Notes under the pieces: generated by a model | What the model was told of the DNA's origin: nothing | The model's input: only the letters and a program-made list of their open reading frames with translations | Databases searched by the model: none | From: Nitrososphaerales archaeon | GTDB taxonomy: Archaea > Thermoproteota > Nitrososphaeria > Nitrososphaerales > CADDZS01 | NCBI GenBank assembly: GCA_030037995.1 | Contig: JASHPQ010000270.1 | Span: forward strand, 1-36,411 | DNA: 36,411 bases | Reading direction: 5' to 3' | Shown here: piece after piece, positions 33,501-36,411 of the stretch | Position numbering within the stretch: position 1 is the first letter of the stretch | Layout: every line of letters begins with the position of its first letter | Position numbers and translations under genes: made by a program

Positions 33501-33738
33501 ACTCTCCAACTCACAGACTACCTCCGAAACGGGAGTTGTCTTCGCTGTATTGCACAACGCAGCTGGAGCAACAATCGAAGTTGCCACATCTACTGTCACA
33601 GTGGCAGGTCTTGGGTCTCAGGTTGGATACGTGGTCGTGAACGTTCCGGCAGGAACATACTCGGTCAATGTCTTCGTGTGGTCAACGACTGGAGCAGCAA
33701 TCTCCGCACCGCAAACTGTGTCCATAACCGTCGCTTAG
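30598..33738 (+). CDS. S-layer-like secreted surface protein
   Basis: 1046 residues from ATG 30598 (GTG 30580 would add six). A signal peptide is clear: positively charged start, hydrophobic FLLVGSAFAFLPAF, then an AxA-type cleavage after FAA. The mature chain is Ser/Thr/Ala/Val/Gly-rich, of low Lys content, with many beta strands, several Ig-like repeats and numerous NxS/T sequons, as in archaeal S-layer glycoproteins. Cysteines come in close pairs (for example PDCATPC and FCPAC), suggesting disulfides. GDVCGDGVVQAGN in the middle resembles a dockerin/EF-hand loop with Cys in place of one ligand. There is no membrane anchor, so it probably needs the stalk protein encoded 20 nt downstream. 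It is a likely target of the sulfoquinovose glycan; function is inferred from composition and context. Confidence 0.8.
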   Translation: MNYLKDTTRLSVLVVAFLLVGSAFAFLPAFAATGGARTNTANPDCATPCVNNSSPPTVGGYPYVIQGGVTVDTAPYTSVTGATTFGVNVTNPASNAFAITSITIIAPAASVGFSFAGTPTCGTTTTTGNNELLDNVGAYSSSAVQCTSGTGAGLPPGFSTIIHLGALIGPAVADSATPTQGTFTSLVVDSSGTGESYAGGSFVEYSIAPATITAVDLSISPATTYTAGGAAITVTADLSSGEVGVPLVFSFPSSYSPVSAYGRTFTSTLSPSSTLSSGATTTTTWTPSDYALEPATGITAAIGNAVYTDSSDLSALITTVPATPSEVSFYFTISGTTYGTDYLTLHTEVSTTYYAEAGTEISFSLADAYSNPVAFSTAVTGVSLVSSGGDLLAGTTLDASLSCGTAATTFKCPTSGTSLAFPLTSGTGVADYVNYVQGSLYGTTSTVSATITTSTGSYTGTSGSIITSTLDPTLAAPAVFNETLNAQTPLTTHCGDVCGDGVVQAGNQIYVVQTLTPIAQEGVPITLNFCPACSGTSAGYDGGISGFIVSETLYTNSSGIVQEKEPANITIGATAQFNDTMAAPETTDTTNTIAGSGLSIAMLTTVGSIATLKINVAANTSPLTGPNVKYSAPSATNYVAIAYADSYGNLIPVADAPAVQTQIALSATSGALLSATNVYIGANTVATNISVTGPPAGTAFGEIELTMPSTVGTTVTLTATGVVSGVSVVGTASLTTVSDSPTISVTSPLPIKTTIYSSALETIFKGTANASIGLPSTDIVSIGYQVGTGTWESVATAALHNVTWSIPIILTEGLNTVTFNATDNESPAVTTVSSPFTVLVDTTTPTFSAMKVASSGATVDLNVTSAEGDLNASSVVAWYNGTAIPSSAITVTGTNNPGSSVVYSVAINPPVIGTWSLEVSATSLAGLTGTTTATITTTSTTVVPPSTTFSFPAPTSCTIGTYNAVCVSLSNSQTTSETGVVFAVLHNAAGATIEVATSTVTVAGLGSQVGYVVVNVPAGTYSVNVFVWSTTGAAISAPQTVSITVA

Positions 33739-33758
33739 AATTCGGTGAGTACATCACA

Positions 33759-34451
33759 ATGCAAGCACTGAATTCTACGAGCGAAACTCGCAAGCGCTTG
33801 GTCGTCACAGGAATAGGAGTGCTAATGGCATTCCTATTTCTGGCACCGTTTACGGCCTTCGCTGCTACAACATACACAGTCACCATAACCAGTCCCACGG
33901 CCGGAGCCCTTGTCAAATCCGGTACGCCAATCACCGTTTCAGGCACGGTATCGCCGGCCCCAACGAGCAGTTCAACTTACATCGCGATCTCCATCGTGGA
34001 GCCTAATGGACAGCTCGCAGACGCAAACGAGTTTCCAGTAGCCACAAGTACAGGGGCCTTCAGTGGCACGTTCACACCAGGTCCGTCGTATTCTGTGAAC
34101 GGCACGTACACTGTCAACGTCAACTATGACAATGCTTTAGCATCGGTCTCGTTCACATACGGCAGCAGCGTCACGTCCTCAAGCGTGACGGGCGTGACCA
34201 CAACCGTCTCTGCATTTACGACCACAACCGTCTCTGCATTTACGACCACAACCGTCACTGCGGTAGTTGCTCCGGTAACCACTGTCATCTCGACTGGCAC
34301 CACGGTAATAACTACCGTCAGCAGCATAACGACCGTCATCTCCAGTTCGGTCGCAAGTGACGCGACTGCACTCGCAATAGGAGCGGTCGGCGTAATCATC
34401 GCTATCATTGCAGCTGTGCTAGCAGTACTAGCAATGCGCAAGAAAAAGTAA
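33759..34451 (+). CDS. SlaB-like membrane-anchored stalk protein
   Basis: 230 residues. ATG 33759 has GGTGAG at 33744-33749, nine nt upstream; an open frame further upstream runs inside the S-layer gene and is not used. Signal-like segment at 15-36, a beta domain at 38-135 (an Ig-like or CARDB-type fold), a Thr/Ser/Val-rich stalk at 136-200, one membrane helix at 203-226, and a basic KKK tail. This plan (signal, folded domain, glycosylated stalk, C-terminal anchor) is that of the small S-layer subunit SlaB in Sulfolobales and similar proteins elsewhere. The stalk contains a 24-nt tandem repeat. Its position after the S-layer gene suggests that it holds the lattice to the membrane. Confidence 0.75.
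   Translation: MQALNSTSETRKRLVVTGIGVLMAFLFLAPFTAFAATTYTVTITSPTAGALVKSGTPITVSGTVSPAPTSSSTYIAISIVEPNGQLADANEFPVATSTGAFSGTFTPGPSYSVNGTYTVNVNYDNALASVSFTYGSSVTSSSVTGVTTTVSAFTTTTVSAFTTTTVTAVVAPVTTVISTGTTVITTVSSITTVISSSVASDATALAIGAVGVIIAIIAAVLAVLAMRKKK
34197..34257 (+). repeat. 24-nt tandem repeat in the stalk coding sequence
   Basis: The unit ACCACAACCGTCTCTGCATT followed by TACG occurs at 34197-34220 and 34221-34244, identical, and starts again at 34245 with a few changed bases. It encodes the eight-residue unit TTTVSAFT. Exact identity between copies suggests recent slippage, so the stalk length could vary between strains. Confidence 0.9.
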
Positions 34452-34483
34452 CTACAATAAAAAGCTAAAACGTAATTGAATAA

Positions 34484-34545
34484 GAATGGGAAAAAACACC
34501 ATTTTTATTCTCCCCATTCTCTTTCCTTTTTTTGTTGTCTTCTGG
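34484..34545 (+). terminator. Terminator after the stalk gene
   Basis: GAATGGG (34484-34490) pairs with CCCATTC (34513-34519) across a 22-nt A/T-rich loop, followed by long T-rich runs (CTTTCCTTTTTTTG and beyond, to about 34560). It lies 33 nt after the stop codon, fitting a terminator for the S-layer and stalk operon. Confidence 0.7.
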
Positions 34546-34633
34546 GTTTTTTTGTTATTGGTGTTTGTTTTCCTTGATTTCTACTACCTAAAGCTGAATA
34601 GTTAGAAACTGCCTCAATGGATGTGGTTTTTTC

Positions 34634-35929
34634 TTGAACGGACGCGGTAAGCTAATCTTGATGGCGGTGATCGGGATTTTGGTCGCAGCCGCCATAATCG
34701 GTGTAATATCTTTCCTGCCCATACCGCCTGGCGGGCCGTCTACCGTCACTTCAAGAATTACGTCAACGAGCACGACCGTTTCCACGACCGTCTATACTTC
34801 CACGAAGATTTCGAGCTCCACGGCTCCGCATGGGACTCTGGCCACCCAGATCGCTGACCTCCTCAGCCTGCCGTCGGGAGTCACACGCGTCTATGTGCAA
34901 TATTCCGACATTGAAGTCCACACAAGTATTGCAGGTTCTTCGATATGGGTCACAGCTGCCCCCGAGGAGGACGTGGATCTCGAGGCCCTCTCGAATGACG
35001 GAGTCACGGTGGGCGTCGCGAGCATACCTTCGGGAACTTATGATGCGGCCCGCTTCACCATAAACTCGGCAATCGTGACTTTTGAGGGAAAGAACATCAC
35101 CGCCATCCTCCCGGAAACTTCGATCTCGGTTCCCATAGCGAGTAGCGGCATCGACCTTCTACCGAACGCCACTTCCGGCCTGCTCTTCGACATCGCGCCA
35201 TCCATAATTCCTACCCCGTCAGCGAACGGCACCCAGATCGAGCTGCTGCCGTACGCGGAGGCGTTGGCGATCCCATCCAGCGTTCCACCCACGCAATATG
35301 CCCGGATAGGCTCGGTCATCCCGCTTGCTTCTCAGCCGTGGTTCACGAGCACGCAGGTGAACTTGGCTGATAAGCTGACGGTGCTCGCCGCGCTTGTTAC
35401 CAACAACGCCCTGCTGCTTGTAGTGAAAAATACCGGAAATGCCAGTGTCACGATCAACGGACTGTCCCTCCTGGTGCCTAGTGCGTCGAGCTCCAGCCTG
35501 GAAACGCAAACGATAGTTACGACCGTGACCACCGTGACAACCATAACAACGGTACTTCAGAACTCCTCTGCAAAAGCTCCGGCTCACGATTCGAGCAAGG
35601 ATGTGAAAAGTTACAAAGCCCTGGCGAACGCGCCGCAGTCAACGGCGTCATTATCCGGATATCAGACCGTCGCAAGTTTCCTAGTTCTGAGCGACGGAGA
35701 AGTGGTGCAACCCTCTATCAGTGTGAATGCGCAGGAGCTGGGGCTAGTGCTCTCCCCCGGGCAAAACGCCTCCCTCACGTTCATCGGAAAGATACAGACT
35801 CTGAACTCTCTCTCCGAGCCGTACTCGACCCTCCAGATAGTGCCTGGCGCGCAGTACCTCATCGAAGTGCAGGGGCCCTTCGCGCAGGCCGAGGACCTCA
35901 ACGTCTCGGCGGTTGCCCCGTTTTACTAA
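34634..35929 (+). CDS. DUF4382 surface protein with N-terminal membrane anchor
   Basis: 431 residues from TTG 34634. One N-terminal membrane segment (7-28), a Thr/Ser linker (35-65), then a DUF4382 domain from about 67: ADLLSLPSGVTRVYVQYSDIEVHTS, and later VDLEALSNDGVTVGVASIPSGTYDAARFTI, both diagnostic of the family (conserved 'IEVH' and 'I.aGtY...R..i' patterns). A second beta-rich region follows, a Thr/Val linker at about 295-315 (TTVTTVTTITTV), and a C-terminal beta domain. The DUF4382 family is extracellular and function-unknown. A terminator-like hairpin separates it from the stalk gene, so it is probably transcribed separately. It may bind the cell-surface layer, which is inference. 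Confidence 0.8.
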   Translation: MNGRGKLILMAVIGILVAAAIIGVISFLPIPPGGPSTVTSRITSTSTTVSTTVYTSTKISSSTAPHGTLATQIADLLSLPSGVTRVYVQYSDIEVHTSIAGSSIWVTAAPEEDVDLEALSNDGVTVGVASIPSGTYDAARFTINSAIVTFEGKNITAILPETSISVPIASSGIDLLPNATSGLLFDIAPSIIPTPSANGTQIELLPYAEALAIPSSVPPTQYARIGSVIPLASQPWFTSTQVNLADKLTVLAALVTNNALLLVVKNTGNASVTINGLSLLVPSASSSSLETQTIVTTVTTVTTITTVLQNSSAKAPAHDSSKDVKSYKALANAPQSTASLSGYQTVASFLVLSDGEVVQPSISVNAQELGLVLSPGQNASLTFIGKIQTLNSLSEPYSTLQIVPGAQYLIEVQGPFAQAEDLNVSAVAPFY

Positions 35930-36201
35930 TGACTAGATCTTATCATCCCAGAATAGAAGCTTCGAAGAATCTCTGAGTGCCGACTGCACGTTGGATAAAT
36001 ATCTATCAAGATAAAAGACGTCCAAACAAAAGGATGGTTCTTGCGCAATTACCTGCTCGACTCTGGTTGTTCATACGGCGGGAAGAACTCTGGTCGAGGC
36101 AAAGAGAAACTTCAGGGAGACCAAGGAGCCGTTCAAGACAGAAATATTTTCTCTCACCGAACTGTTTGAGGCCAGAACGGAATAAGAAGAAGCGATCCGT
36201 T
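35930..36201. other. Intergenic region
   Basis: 272 nt without a convincing gene. GATAAATATCTATC near 35994-36007 is TATA-like. A plus-strand frame ending at 36185 has reasonable composition (TLVEAKRNFRETKEPF, TEIFSLTELFEARTE) but no start codon, so it could be a remnant. Confidence 0.35.
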
Positions 36202-36411
36202 TTAGGGCTGGTCGCACTTTATTCCAGTTTTAATCGTGAAAAGCTCCGAGATCACAGATAGGATCTGGAGCTGCTCCGAGTCCGAAAATTCTCGTACTGG
36301 TTTTTCGATCCTAGGCAGCTGCGAGAGCGCGGCTTCCACCTTTACTAGCTCCTCCTCTATGGATTGGCCATCCGAGGCCCTCGAAATTGCAGCTTCCACT
36401 TGTTTTCTGGG
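36202..36411 (-). CDS. C-terminal part of an unrecognised protein
   Basis: Sixty-nine codons are visible to a TAA at 36202. The frame is open to the right edge of the window, so this is probably the end of a longer gene (GTG 36399 is only a possible start). The segment is helical and charged: AISRASDGQSIEEELVKVEA, then SQLPRIEKPVREFSDSEQLQ, then VISELFTI. There are no recognisable domain motifs. Confidence 0.5.
   Translation of the reverse strand, partial: PRKQVEAAISRASDGQSIEEELVKVEAALSQLPRIEKPVREFSDSEQLQILSVISELFTIKTGIKCDQP

Noticed and set aside
33339-33758. Apparent 140-codon N-terminal extension of the stalk protein inside the S-layer gene
   Set aside because: It lies out of frame in the S-layer coding sequence and is rich in Arg, Asn, Ser and His. 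ATG 33759 has a Shine-Dalgarno and gives a clean signal sequence.
36002-36185. Plus-strand frame ending TELFEARTE with plausible residue composition
   Set aside because: There is no ATG, GTG or TTG between the upstream stop and the coding-like part, and I recognise no homology. It may be a remnant, but the evidence is too thin for a gene call.
1-36411. tRNA, rRNA, CRISPR, transposase or integrase genes
   Set aside because: I looked for T-arm patterns, regular spaced repeats and recombinase motifs in the intergenic regions and found none. The decayed genes show no flanking terminal repeats that I could recognise.

Overview
The window looks archaeal. It carries an archaeal-type FtsZ, a KaiC/GvpD-like P-loop ATPase, archaeal winged-helix regulators, AT-rich TATA boxes placed just upstream of nearly leaderless genes, many TTG/GTG starts, and an S-layer gene followed by a membrane-anchored stalk protein. 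The mix would suit Nitrososphaerota (Thaumarchaeota) or a neighbouring lineage, but no marker gene here fixes the phylum. I saw no rRNA, tRNA, CRISPR array, transposase or integrase.

Region 1 (1-9000) is a patchwork of mostly unlinked genes: a small membrane protein, the KaiC/GvpD-like ATPase, DNA-3-methyladenine glycosylase I, ftsZ with a downstream hairpin, a hypothetical protein, two coiled-coil proteins, two paralogous winged-helix regulators and a 49-residue small protein. The two regulators share a conserved upstream element of about 45 bases, the clearest regulatory signal in the window.

Region 2 (9160-19750, all on the minus strand) is a surface-polysaccharide operon. In transcription order it has an NDP-sugar epimerase, a polysaccharide deacetylase, a FemAB-like transferase, a DegT-type aminotransferase, two GT4 glycosyltransferases, a second deacetylase-like protein, a membrane-anchored extracellular protein and a multi-pass GT-C-like membrane protein. 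Several neighbours overlap by a stop/start NTGA. The deacetylase-FemAB-DegT-GT4 set resembles bacterial exosortase-associated exopolysaccharide loci. Two genes (FemAB and one GT4) have N-terminal domain sequence upstream of any ATG/GTG/TTG and seem to start at a non-standard codon such as ATT.

Region 3 (19980-30290) is a second glycan module mixed with decayed genes. It has a GT4, a pair of four-helix EamA/ArnE-ArnF-like membrane proteins, a broken membrane-protein gene, a tandem two-domain methyltransferase, a DUF1643-like protein, a broken FkbM methyltransferase, a second GT-C-like membrane protein on the plus strand, a gene scrap, a class I methyltransferase, a GT2 dolichyl-phosphate-type glycosyltransferase and a very clear UDP-sulfoquinovose synthase (SQD1/Agl3 family).

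Region 4 (30290-35930, plus strand) holds the probable targets: a 1046-residue S-layer-like protein, a SlaB-like stalk and anchor protein, and a DUF4382 surface protein. The sulfoquinovose synthase and the S-layer gene are transcribed divergently from one intergenic region. In Sulfolobus the same enzyme (Agl3) supplies the sulfosugar of the S-layer N-glycan, so the simplest reading is a cell-surface locus that makes a sulfated glycan next to the glycoproteins that may carry it.
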